DNA of 50,622 nucleotides from JBBRZF01 sp038236965 (GTDB taxonomy: Bacteria > Acidobacteriota > Terriglobia > Terriglobales > Acidobacteriaceae): assembly GCA_038236965.1 (NCBI GenBank), contig JBBRZF010000002.1:1-50622 (forward strand). Direction: 5' to 3'. A program made the position numbers and the translations under genes. The notes under the pieces were generated by a model, which saw nothing but the letters and a program-made list of their open reading frames with translations, was not told the DNA's origin and made no database searches. This document shows positions 16,045 to 22,746 of this stretch, one piece after another; positions within the stretch are counted from its first letter, which is position 1; every line of letters begins with the position of its first letter.

Positions 16045-16407
16045 ATGCCTCGCGTAAAACGTGGAACTAAACGCCGCGATCGCCGTAAGAAAATCCTAAA
16101 TCAGGCGTCCGGTTACTTCCTCACAAAGTCAAAGCTGTACCAGGCCGCACAGGAAGCTGTGCAGCGCGGACTCAAGTTCGCCTTTACCGGCCGCAAGCAG
16201 AAGAAGCGTCAGTTCCGCGCGCTGTGGATCGTGCGCATTAACGCCGCTTGCCGCTTGAATGGCATCAGCTACAGCCTGTTCATAAATGGCCTGAAGAACG
16301 CCGCAGTGGAACTGGATCGCAAGATCCTCGCCGACATCGCGGTGAACGATCCCGCTGGCTTTACCGCCCTGGTTGAACAAGCCCGGGCTGCCAAGGCGAC
16401 GGCGTAA
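16045..16407 (+). CDS. rplT: 50S ribosomal protein L20
   Basis: A 120-residue basic protein that is clearly L20: MPRVKRGTKRRDRRKKILNQ at the start, KLYQAAQEAV, then RALWIVRINAACR and a C-terminal globular part. L20 binds 23S rRNA early in large-subunit assembly and is the usual repressor of its own operon. AAAAGGAG precedes the ATG by seven bases. A hairpin-forming CACGGATT-type repeat lies right behind it, then the pheST genes. Confidence 0.97.
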   Translation: MPRVKRGTKRRDRRKKILNQASGYFLTKSKLYQAAQEAVQRGLKFAFTGRKQKKRQFRALWIVRINAACRLNGISYSLFINGLKNAAVELDRKILADIAVNDPAGFTALVEQARAAKATA

Positions 16408-16435
16408 CCAAAGACACCAGAACACCGGCAAGTTC

Positions 16436-16500
16436 AGCCACGGATCAGCACGGATTTCACGGATTCAATCGCCGTTAATCTGTGAAGGTTCGTGGCTTTT
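16436..16500 (+). repeat. CACGGATT hairpin repeat, terminator-like
   Basis: Three CACGGAT/CACGGATT words at 16439-16465 pair with AATCTGTG and TTCGTGGCT at 16476-16497 and are followed by TTTTACATTT. The structure could terminate the infC-rplT transcript. A second member of the same family lies at 30315-30376. Confidence 0.65.
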
Positions 16501-16543
16501 ACATTTGCCTTTAGATTTTGCTTTTTCGATTTTGCAATTAACT

Positions 16544-16578
16544 GACGTCTGACGTCCGGCGTCTGATGACTGGTCACT
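16544..16578 (+). repeat. period-7 GACGTCT words abutting pheS start
   Basis: Five heptamers (GACGTCT, GACGTCC, GGCGTCT, GATGACT, GGTCACT) run up to the base before the pheS ATG, so the usual Shine-Dalgarno position is occupied by repeat sequence. Same family as 19893-20163 and 38124-38153. Confidence 0.75.
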
Positions 16579-16579
16579 C

Positions 16580-17674
16580 ATGTACACCGTTCCGAAACTC
16601 GAAGATTATTCGCCCGCCGCACTCGAACGCGCCGCTGCCGAACTTTTAGCCGCACTCGAAGAAGAGTCGCGCACCGTCAGCGGCGAAGCCGACTGGAAAA
16701 CCTTCCGTGATCGCTGGATGGCCCGCAAAAACGGCATCCTCACGCAGATCAACGACACCTGGCTGAAGGCCGCGCCCGGCCCGTCGAAGCGCGATGTAGG
16801 ACAGGCGGTCAACAAACTCAAGGCCGAAGTGGAGCAGGCGATGGACGCCGCGCAACAGCGCGCATCCGGTGCGGCTTCCAACACTAAACTCCAAGCCGAT
16901 CACGTAGACATCACTTTGCCCGGCATTCACCACAAGATTGGCGCCAGGCATCCCGTCCTGCGCGTGATGGACGAACTCATCGACGTTTTCGTGAAGATGG
17001 GATACTCCATCGCCGAAGGCCCCGAGGTCGAGAGCGATTACTACAATTTCGAGGCGCTCAACTTTCCGCCGAACCATCCCGCGCGCGATACGCAGGACAC
17101 GCTGATGATCGCCCATCAGGAGAAGCGCGGGCAGCGCGACCGACTCCTGCTGCGCACGCACACTTCTCCCGTGCAGATTCGCTCAATGGAGAAGCAGCGT
17201 CCGCCCGTGCGCGTCATCTGCCCCGGAAAAGTTCATCGCAATGACGCCGCTGACGCCACGCATTCGCCCGTCTTCCACCAGGTCGAAGGACTCTGCGTGG
17301 ACACCAACATCACCTTCAGCGACCTAAAGGGCACGCTCGACCACGCGATGAAGTCCATGTTCGGCTCATCGGTGAAGACCAGCTTCCGCCCCTCATTCTT
17401 CCCCTTCACCGAACCCAGCGCGGAGGTCATGGTCAGCTGCCCGTTCTGCGGCGGCAAGGGTTGCCGTCCGTGCAAGGCGAGTGGATGGATCGAACTGCTA
17501 GGCGCAGGAATGGTTGACCCGGCGGTCTTCGGCTTTGTCGATTACGACCCGGACAAGCTCAGCGGATTCGCCTTCGGCATGGGCGTAGAGCGCATCGCCA
17601 TGATGAAATACAACGTGGACGACATCCAGCAGTTCTACTTGGGCGATGTGAGATTCCTGGAGCAGTTCGCGTAA
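16580..17674 (+). CDS. pheS: phenylalanyl-tRNA synthetase alpha subunit
   Basis: A 364-residue alpha subunit of the (alpha-beta)2 enzyme that charges tRNA(Phe). The N-terminal coiled-coil part (about 1-100) binds tRNA; the class II core follows with HPVLRVMDELIDVFVKMGY, FEALNFPPNHPARD, motif 2 area LRTHTSPVQIRSME and motif 3 GFAFGMGVERIAMMKY. A four-cysteine segment (CPFCGGKGCRPCKASGW) near residue 275-295 is a normal variant in many bacteria. No Shine-Dalgarno sequence precedes the ATG; a period-7 repeat does. pheT follows after 67 bp. Confidence 0.95.
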   Translation: MYTVPKLEDYSPAALERAAAELLAALEEESRTVSGEADWKTFRDRWMARKNGILTQINDTWLKAAPGPSKRDVGQAVNKLKAEVEQAMDAAQQRASGAASNTKLQADHVDITLPGIHHKIGARHPVLRVMDELIDVFVKMGYSIAEGPEVESDYYNFEALNFPPNHPARDTQDTLMIAHQEKRGQRDRLLLRTHTSPVQIRSMEKQRPPVRVICPGKVHRNDAADATHSPVFHQVEGLCVDTNITFSDLKGTLDHAMKSMFGSSVKTSFRPSFFPFTEPSAEVMVSCPFCGGKGCRPCKASGWIELLGAGMVDPAVFGFVDYDPDKLSGFAFGMGVERIAMMKYNVDDIQQFYLGDVRFLEQFA

Positions 17675-17710
17675 AGGCGTCGACAACCGAAGGGCACGAA
17701 GGATTTTGGG

Positions 17711-17739
17711 CTCAGCAGCTCAGTAGCTTAGTAGCTTTC
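17711..17739 (+). repeat. period-8 CAGTAGCT words before pheT
   Basis: Three octamers (CAGCAGCT, CAGTAGCT, TAGTAGCT) followed by TTCT end two bases before the pheT ATG. No Shine-Dalgarno sequence is left. The same words recur at 21033-21074. Confidence 0.75.
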
Positions 17740-17741
17740 TT

Positions 17742-19889
17742 ATGAGAATCATTCCATCCTGGATTCGCGATTTCATCTCCGTCTCTGACGACGACCACCA
17801 GATGGCCGAGCGCCTTACTGCATCCGGCGTCGCCATCGAAGGCTTCTATCTGCCCCAACACGCCAACAACGGGCGTGCCGGGGGCCCCGACGAGCAATCC
17901 GGCCCGGACCTTGTTTACGAGGCCGAAGTGACCACCAACCGCGTCGATGCCATGAACCATTACGGCGTCGCGCGCGAAGTCTCGGCCATCTACGACGCCG
18001 TGCTGAAGCCCGTCGAGCCCAAGCTTCCCGCGACTCACCGCTTCGACTTCCCTATCGAGATCGAGGACGCCGAGGGCTGTGCGCGATACACCGCGCGCGT
18101 CGTGCGCAACGTGAAGATCGGCCCGTCGCCCGCTCGTATCGCACACCGAATCGAGCTGCTCGACTCGCGGCCCATCAACAACGTGGCCGACGCGACCAAC
18201 TACGCGCTCATCGAACTCGGCCATCCCACCCACGCCTTTGACCTCGACCTGCTGGAAGGCGGCAAGATCATTGTCCGCCGAGCCCACGCCGGAGAGACCA
18301 TCACGACGCTCGACGGCGTTGACCGCAAGCTTTCGCCCGAAGACCTCGTCATCGCCGACGCCGTGAAGCCTGTCGCCATCGCCGGCGTAATGGGCGGCGC
18401 GGGGACGATGATCACCGAGCGCACCAAGAACGTGCTCATCGAGTCCGCATGGTTCGATCCGGCCTCGATTCGCGCCACGTCCAAGCGCCTCGGCATGCAT
18501 ACCGACGCCTCGCATCGCTTCGAGCGCGGAGCCGATTACGGCATCACCTCGCTGGCCTGCGCCCGCGTCGCCGAACTTATTCTCGCCTCCGCTGGAGGCG
18601 AACTCGGAGACGAGATTGACGCGGTCGCCCGCGTCATCGAGCGCCCGACGCTGGAACTCACTCGCCACGACGTGCAACGCATTCTGGGCCCCGGTATCCC
18701 CGACCAGGAGATTGCGCGCATCCTGCGCCGTCTGGGGTTCGTCATCACCTCCGGAAGGTTCGCCGGGAACTCTAACTTGATCTCTGGATCGGCGAGCACC
18801 CGCGTACATGGCGGACTGCACTTCGCCGTGGCTGAAAGCGCATCCGACTTCACCGTCGAAGTTCCCACCTGGCGTCTCGACATCGAGCGCCCCATCGACC
18901 TCATCGAAGAGATCGCCCGCATTTACGGTTACAACAAATTTGCCAACACGTTGCCCAGCTTTGCCGGAGCCGTCGTAGAACTGCCCATGGCGCAAAAGCA
19001 GGCGCTGATGCGCGAACGCCTGATGGCTCTCGGCTATGACGAATCGATGTCCTCCACCTTCATGGCGCATGGCGATGCCAAAGTTTTCGGCGTCTGCGAA
19101 CCCGTGCAGATCGCTAACCCGCTCAACGAAGAGATGGGATTCATGCGCACCTCGCTTGCGCCCGGCATGTTGAACCAGGTCGCTTACAACCTGAATCGTG
19201 GAAACGCGAACGTGCGCCTCTTCGAGTCCGGCGATGTCTTCGAGATGGTGGGCGACAAAGTCAACGAGCGCCGCCGGATTACGTTCGTCGCAACCGGAGC
19301 CGCCACGGAAAGCGGAGTCCACGGCCAAGGCGAGCCCATCAGCTTCTTCCACGTGAAGGGCGATGTCGAAGCCTTGCTTACGGAGTTCGCGGGCAAGGTC
19401 ATTTTCGATACGCAGACACCGGCCTACCTGCATCCGGGCCGCTCGGCCCGCGCAACCATGGACGGCGCAACCATCGCCCTCTTCGGCCAGCTACATCCCG
19501 ACGTCGCCGCCAGCCGAAAACTCAAGCAGGAAGTCTTTGTCGCCGAAGTCTTTGTCGATCGCCTCTTCGAGCGCAATCTGCGGGAAGCCCAATACACGGC
19601 CATCTCGCGTTATCCGGCGGTGGATCGCGACTTCTCCTTTGTCTTCGACGATGCGGTTGGATTCGACCGCATTCTCGAAACGGTTGAGGCCTTGAAGATT
19701 CCGGAGATGAAGAGCTTCATTCCCGCCGAGGTCTTCCGTGGCGGCAACGTCGCTCAGGGAAAGTATTCCGTTCTGCTCCGCGCCGAGTTCCAATCGTCTG
19801 AACGCACACTGCGCGACGACGAGGTCGCACTCTGGTCACAACAGATCATCAAAGCACTGGAAACTCTGGGCGGAGTGCAAAGGGCGTAA
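17742..19889 (+). CDS. pheT: phenylalanyl-tRNA synthetase beta subunit, no EMAP domain
   Basis: A 715-residue beta subunit. After the first 40 residues (SWIRDFISVSDDDHQMAERL, ASGVAIEG) the sequence passes within about 40 residues to the VTTNRVDAMNHYGVAREVSA segment; the roughly 100-residue EMAP/tRNA-binding OB domain found in the longer beta subunits (about 800 residues) is absent. The B3/B4 editing domain (HRIELLDSRPINNVADATNY), B5 (LTRHDVQRILG), the catalytic-like module and the C-terminal ferredoxin-fold anticodon-binding domain (SRYPAVDRDFSFV) are all present, so the protein looks complete. The shorter form is known in several phyla. It is followed by a block of period-7 repeats and terminator-like hairpins. 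Confidence 0.94.
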   Translation: MRIIPSWIRDFISVSDDDHQMAERLTASGVAIEGFYLPQHANNGRAGGPDEQSGPDLVYEAEVTTNRVDAMNHYGVAREVSAIYDAVLKPVEPKLPATHRFDFPIEIEDAEGCARYTARVVRNVKIGPSPARIAHRIELLDSRPINNVADATNYALIELGHPTHAFDLDLLEGGKIIVRRAHAGETITTLDGVDRKLSPEDLVIADAVKPVAIAGVMGGAGTMITERTKNVLIESAWFDPASIRATSKRLGMHTDASHRFERGADYGITSLACARVAELILASAGGELGDEIDAVARVIERPTLELTRHDVQRILGPGIPDQEIARILRRLGFVITSGRFAGNSNLISGSASTRVHGGLHFAVAESASDFTVEVPTWRLDIERPIDLIEEIARIYGYNKFANTLPSFAGAVVELPMAQKQALMRERLMALGYDESMSSTFMAHGDAKVFGVCEPVQIANPLNEEMGFMRTSLAPGMLNQVAYNLNRGNANVRLFESGDVFEMVGDKVNERRRITFVATGAATESGVHGQGEPISFFHVKGDVEALLTEFAGKVIFDTQTPAYLHPGRSARATMDGATIALFGQLHPDVAASRKLKQEVFVAEVFVDRLFERNLREAQYTAISRYPAVDRDFSFVFDDAVGFDRILETVEALKIPEMKSFIPAEVFRGGNVAQGKYSVLLRAEFQSSERTLRDDEVALWSQQIIKALETLGGVQRA

Positions 19890-19892
19890 AGC

Positions 19893-20163
19893 AGACGTCG
19901 GACGTCAGACACAAGACGGCGTAGAGCGGACGTCGGACGCCAGGCGTAAGACGTCAGCTAAATCAAATGCACAAATCAAAGGCACGGCTTCGGTCGCGCC
20001 TTTGTTCTTAGCTGGCGTCCGACGTCTGACGTCTTGCGTCTTGCGTCAAAGGCATCTTCGCTCGCGCCTTTGTTCTTAGCTGACGTCTGACGTCTTGCGT
20101 CTTGCGTCAAAGGCATCTTCGCTCGCGCCCTTGTTCTTAGCTGACGTCTGACGTCCGATGTCT
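19893..20163 (+). repeat. GACGTC period-7 inverted array with three direct repeats
   Basis: Left arm 19893-19958 is about nine heptamers of GACGTCG/GACGTCA type. Its complement, TGACGTC/TTGCGTC words, occurs three times (20009-20047, 20079-20108, 20139-20163) as part of direct repeats that begin at 19978, 20048 and 20109; the second copy is 61 bp. Each copy also holds AAAGGC ... GCCTTT(G)TTCTT (GCCCTTG in the third), a terminator-like hairpin. This fills the 351-bp gap between pheT and the coiled-coil gene. Confidence 0.85.
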
Positions 20164-20240
20164 CTTTACTGCTTCTTCCACAGCTTTGTGCGTTATACTG
20201 CGCTCGAAAGAACAATTCTCCCCCGAGGAAATTCGTAATT

Positions 20241-20528
20241 ATGTCAGTAAAGACCCCATCCGACGTTGAGACGCAAGGTTCCGGCACAGATTTTATTTCG
20301 CTGGAAGAGAAGATCTATCGCACAATCGAGATGCTGAAAAGCGCTCGTGAGGCCAAGGCGAACGCCGAACGCGACGTCGTACGCTTGCGTGAGACACTGG
20401 AAACGCGTGAAGAAGAGATGGATTCGCTGAAGTCCGAGTTGATCGAACTGAAGCGCGATCGCGAAGAAGTGAAAAGCCGCGTGGAAAAGATGCTTTCGCA
20501 GATCGACACGCTGGTTGGCGACGAGTAA
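20241..20528 (+). CDS. small coiled-coil protein, ZapB-like
   Basis: A 95-residue protein predicted to be almost wholly coiled coil from about residue 18 to 92 (LEEKIYRTIEMLKSAREAKA, then heptads rich in Glu, Arg and Leu). Size, helical character and the position just before zapA resemble ZapB, which bundles with ZapA/FtsZ at the division site, but sequence homology to ZapB is not evident to me, so this is an inference from context. GAGGAAA stands about 12 bases before the ATG, and TATACT at 20194 may be the -10 of a promoter for this gene and zapA. The C-terminus VGDE is acidic. Confidence 0.82.
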   Translation: MSVKTPSDVETQGSGTDFISLEEKIYRTIEMLKSAREAKANAERDVVRLRETLETREEEMDSLKSELIELKRDREEVKSRVEKMLSQIDTLVGDE

Positions 20529-20627
20529 GGTAAGTAGTTCTGGCGATGCCCACGCGGTGGCTCCCGCAAGGGCAAACGAAACTGCGGGCCGATGGGTCCA
20601 ACGATGAAGATAAACAAGGAGAACGGA

Positions 20628-20936
20628 TTGGCGCAGCCTAACGGCAGCATACGAGTGGAGATCTACGACCAGATTTATAACCTTCGCGGTTCTGATCCGG
20701 AGTACATCGAACGACTCGCCGAATATGTCGATTCCAAAATGCGTGCCGTTGCCGAACAGACCGCAACCATTGATTCCCTGCGCCTGGCCGTGCTCGCCGC
20801 GCTCAATATCGCCGACGAGTACCAGGTGCTGAAACGCCGCTACGAAACCTTGGCCGGCGAGTACCAGGACCGCACCTCGCATCTGCGTTCCGCCCTCGAC
20901 GAAGTGTTGCAGGAAGGCCGTCGCAAGGGGGCGTAA
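20628..20936 (+). CDS. zapA: cell division protein ZapA
   Basis: A 102-residue ZapA: RVEIYDQIYNLRGSDPEYIERLAEYVDSKM is the typical N-terminal beta-alpha unit, followed by a long helix (LAVLAALNIADEYQVLKRRYE) that makes the tetrameric coiled coil. ZapA crosslinks FtsZ protofilaments at midcell. I favour the TTG at 20628 as start, because AAGGAG lies six bases before it; ATGs in the same frame at 20592 and 20604 would add 12 or 8 residues but have no ribosome binding site. It follows the coiled-coil gene by about 100 bp and precedes the 6S RNA gene, as zapA does in many Proteobacteria. Confidence 0.93.
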   Translation: MAQPNGSIRVEIYDQIYNLRGSDPEYIERLAEYVDSKMRAVAEQTATIDSLRLAVLAALNIADEYQVLKRRYETLAGEYQDRTSHLRSALDEVLQEGRRKGA

Positions 20937-20940
20937 ATCC

Positions 20941-20967
20941 GGTGCTACGTGTTAGGTACCAGGTGCG
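20941..20967 (+). repeat. period-7 GGTGCTA/GGTACCA words
   Basis: Four heptamers (GGTGCTA, CGTGTTA, GGTACCA, GGTGCGG) directly after zapA, related to the CTAGGTA family at 6669 and 22700. Confidence 0.6.
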
Positions 20968-20979
20968 GGAAACATCAAG

Positions 20980-21011
20980 AGCACGGCGAAGATGCCGTGC
21001 TTTATTTTTTT
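20980..21011 (+). terminator. zapA terminator
   Basis: A perfect stem AGCACGGC/GCCGTGCT with a 6-nt loop is followed by TTATTTTTTT. Confidence 0.92.
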
Positions 21012-21032
21012 GCTCCTGTTCTTTTGGTTAGC

Positions 21033-21074
21033 AGCTTAGTGGTTCAGTAGCTCTCAGTAGCTCAGCAGCTTTCC
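21033..21074 (+). repeat. period-8 AGTAGCTC words
   Basis: Octamers AGCAGCTT, AGTGGTTC, AGTAGCTC, AGTAGCTC, AGCAGCTT with one 2-base insertion, lying between the zapA terminator and the ssrS promoter. Same family as 17711. Confidence 0.7.
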
Positions 21075-21110
21075 CAGCATCTTCACTTCCAACAATTTTG
21101 CCGTCCCCTC

Positions 21111-21139
21111 TTGCGGAACTTTCCGACTGTGCTTAGCAT
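21111..21139 (+). promoter_or_regulatory. promoter of ssrS
   Basis: TTGCGG at 21111-21116 and TAGCAT at 21134-21139 are separated by 17 bp and predict a start near 21146, just before the closing stem of the 6S RNA. Confidence 0.65.
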
Positions 21140-21151
21140 CAAATCCACAAA

Positions 21152-21341
21152 GCGCCGACCTGCAAAGTTGGTGATGGATGGCAAAACGCTGCGAACCGAT
21201 ATTCTTGTGATAGGGAGCCCGACTCGAATTAGGTCTGGTGTGCTAGTCCCCAGTCGGACATGCCTAAAGGACCTCGGAGGGCACCCACCGTTATTGACGG
21301 TTCACAGGCGATCCATCTCACACGGCCCCGCGGGTCGGCCT
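21152..21341 (+). ncRNA. ssrS: 6S RNA
   Basis: About 190 nt between zapA and lgt with the 6S architecture. The closing stem is GCCGACCTGC (21154-21163) with GCGGGTCGGC (21330-21339), one G-U pair. Next come GTGATGGATGGC (21171-21182) and GCGATCCATCTCAC (21309-21322), then large unpaired flanks forming the central bubble, and an apical part bounded by AGGTC and GGACCT. The 3' half contains CACCCACCG and ACGGTTCACAGGCG, which resembles the conserved 6S 3' strand. 6S RNA mimics an open promoter and sequesters housekeeping RNA polymerase in stationary phase. Position beside zapA is the classic one. I had no covariance search, so the exact ends are approximate. Confidence 0.83.
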
Positions 21342-21358
21342 TTTACTGTTTAAAAGCC
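21337..21358 (+). terminator. ssrS terminator hairpin
   Basis: GGC(C)TTTTA and TAAAAGCC pair with one bulged C. The 5' arm overlaps the 3' end of the 6S RNA. Confidence 0.5.
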
Positions 21359-21470
21359 AAGGCGTTCTTGGTTTCCGGTTGTTAGTTCCTGGTTAAACCC
21401 ATCTCAGCGAGTCATGTGCGCTCCTGTCGGGTTTACCTAAGAACCAAGAACTAGGTACCAAGAACGCCTT
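21359..21470 (+). repeat. long inverted repeat of TTCTTGG heptamers before lgt
   Basis: Two 42-nt arms (21359-21400 and 21429-21470) are imperfect inverted copies with a 28-nt loop. The outermost 14 bp (AAGGCGTTCTTGGT / ACCAAGAACGCCTT) are perfect and each arm is itself a period-7 array (TTCTTGG, TACCTAG, TTCTTGG, TTCTTAG on the complement of the right arm). The right arm ends six bases before the -10-like TAGAAT of lgt. Confidence 0.85.
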
Positions 21471-21475
21471 TGCTC

Positions 21476-21481
21476 TAGAAT
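21476..21481 (+). promoter_or_regulatory. -10 hexamer next to lgt start
   Basis: TAGAAT ends six bases before the GTG start at 21488, which would make the mRNA leaderless. No -35 consensus; the -35 position falls in the inverted-repeat arm. Confidence 0.4.
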
Positions 21482-21487
21482 GGAACC

Positions 21488-22297
21488 GTGCTTCCTCGTT
21501 TATTTCATATCGGCAATTACAGTCAGCCCACGTACGGCGTCATGGCCGCGCTGGGCCTCATCGTCGGACTATTCGTAGTCTTTCGCCTGGCGCGCCAGCA
21601 GGGACTCGATCCCGACAAAATGTGGAACCTTGGCGGAATCGCCATCTTCTCCGGCATCCTCGGTGCCAAGATACTCATGATCATGGTCGATTGGGACCAT
21701 TACATGAAGTTTCCCGGCGAGATATTCAGCCTGGGAACTCTGCAAGCCGGAGGCGTCTTCTCCGGCGGCCTCGTCCTCGCCCTCTTTTGTTGCTGGTGGT
21801 ACTTGCACCACAATCACATTCCCTTCCTGCGCGCGGCAGACGTCTTCGCCCCCGGCGTCGCCATCGGACACGCGCTCGGACGCATCGGCTGCTTCGCCGC
21901 CGGATGCTGCTGGGGCAAGGAAACCAGTGTTCCCTGGGCTGTAACATTTACCAATCCGCTCGCGCAGCAATTGGTGGGAACCCCGCTGGGCTTGCATCTT
22001 CAGCCGACGCAGCTTTACGAAATGGCGGTCGAGTTCTTCAATTTCGCCATTCTCTACTGGCTGGTGAAACACAAGAAATTTGAAGGCCAGGTGGTCGGCC
22101 TCTACATGGTTCTCTACGGCATCGCCCGCTATTTTCTGGAATTCCTGCGCGGAGATCCCGGGCGGGGCGATGTTTTCGGCGGCCTCATGAGCGGCACGCA
22201 ACTGATCGCCATCGGACTAGTCGTCGCCGGAGGAATCCTCTGGATGGTGCGCTTCCCGCTTCAGCCTTCGCAGCCGGTCCCCGCCGAGGCCCGATAG
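21488..22297 (+). CDS. lgt: prolipoprotein diacylglyceryl transferase
   Basis: A 269-residue integral inner-membrane enzyme that moves diacylglycerol from phosphatidylglycerol to the lipobox cysteine of prolipoproteins, the first step of lipoprotein maturation. Seven hydrophobic helices are apparent. The N-terminus LFHIGNYSQPTYGVMAALG, the signature HALGRIGCFAAGCCWG near residue 130-145 and the later YEMAVEF and GIARYFLEFLRGDPGRG segments are all standard for Lgt. Start GTG at 21488; there is no Shine-Dalgarno sequence and a -10-like hexamer is immediately upstream. Several secreted proteins in this window have candidate lipoboxes that would be its substrates. Confidence 0.95.
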   Translation: MLPRLFHIGNYSQPTYGVMAALGLIVGLFVVFRLARQQGLDPDKMWNLGGIAIFSGILGAKILMIMVDWDHYMKFPGEIFSLGTLQAGGVFSGGLVLALFCCWWYLHHNHIPFLRAADVFAPGVAIGHALGRIGCFAAGCCWGKETSVPWAVTFTNPLAQQLVGTPLGLHLQPTQLYEMAVEFFNFAILYWLVKHKKFEGQVVGLYMVLYGIARYFLEFLRGDPGRGDVFGGLMSGTQLIAIGLVVAGGILWMVRFPLQPSQPVPAEAR

Positions 22298-22317
22298 CAT
22301 CAAGCAAGCGACAAAGC

Positions 22318-22350
22318 AAAGCCCCGATTCGTCGGGGCTTTTGCATTTTA
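22318..22350. terminator. terminator between lgt and convergent gene
   Basis: AAAGCCCCGA / TCGGGGCTTT with a TTCG loop and T-rich flank; A-run on the other side makes it work in both directions. Confidence 0.9.
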
Positions 22351-22367
22351 GGATCACGCTAGGAAAT

Positions 22368-22619
22368 TTAGTCTTGTCTCTTGATGGTTCGGCTCACGAG
22401 AAAGTGACAGAGCAGTCCGAATGTAAACAGCCCTGCGGCGACTCCGAGGAACAAGCCTCCCAGCCAGATACCGATTCCAGTCTGCCCGTCATTTGGAGGT
22501 GTACGAAAAGCCCATTGTTCCAAGAAGTGAGTAGCGATTTTTCGCGCCAGGATAAAAGCGAGGCCCCCGGACACGAACGAGATTGCACGGTCTGCGACGA
22601 TTCGGAGGGACTTGTTCAC
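22368..22619 (-). CDS. small membrane protein, unknown
   Basis: If started at GTG 22617-22619 this frame encodes 83 residues (VNKSLRIVADRAISF...). Two hydrophobic segments are visible, about 12-35 (AISFVSGGLAFILARKIA) and 49-73 (GIWLGGLFLGVAAGLFTFGLL), and the tail is basic (VSRTIKRQD), so a two-helix inner-membrane protein is plausible. It is convergent with lgt and shares its terminator. There is no clear ribosome binding site and no family that I recognise; a competing plus-strand frame is less protein-like. Real gene likely, function unknown. Confidence 0.5.
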   Translation of the reverse strand: MNKSLRIVADRAISFVSGGLAFILARKIATHFLEQWAFRTPPNDGQTGIGIWLGGLFLGVAAGLFTFGLLCHFLVSRTIKRQD

Positions 22620-22699
22620 GGCGCAAAGATACTCGGGATTGTTTCTGAAAACAATTCCCTGGCAATTATGCCAGGCGCCCCGATTTGTTGCTTTTCCCA

Positions 22700-22736
22700 G
22701 CACCTGGTACCCAGTACCTGCCACCTATCCTGCTAT
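22700..22736 (+). repeat. period-7 AGTACCT words before rluD
   Basis: AGCACCT, GGTACCC, AGTACCT, GCCACCT in phase at 22700-22727, then ATCCTGCTATCC. The array ends about ten bases before the ATG of the pseudouridine synthase. Complementary in type to the CTAGGTA family. Confidence 0.65.
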
Positions 22737-22746
22737 CCTTGACTTA

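Noticed and set aside
17712..19433. 573-codon minus-strand frame opposite pheT
   Set aside because: Shadow frame; pheT is complete on the plus strand.
21152..21341. Small protein gene in the zapA-lgt gap (for example the frame at 21111)
   Set aside because: The sequence is better explained by paired arms of a 6S RNA and the frame has no ribosome binding site.
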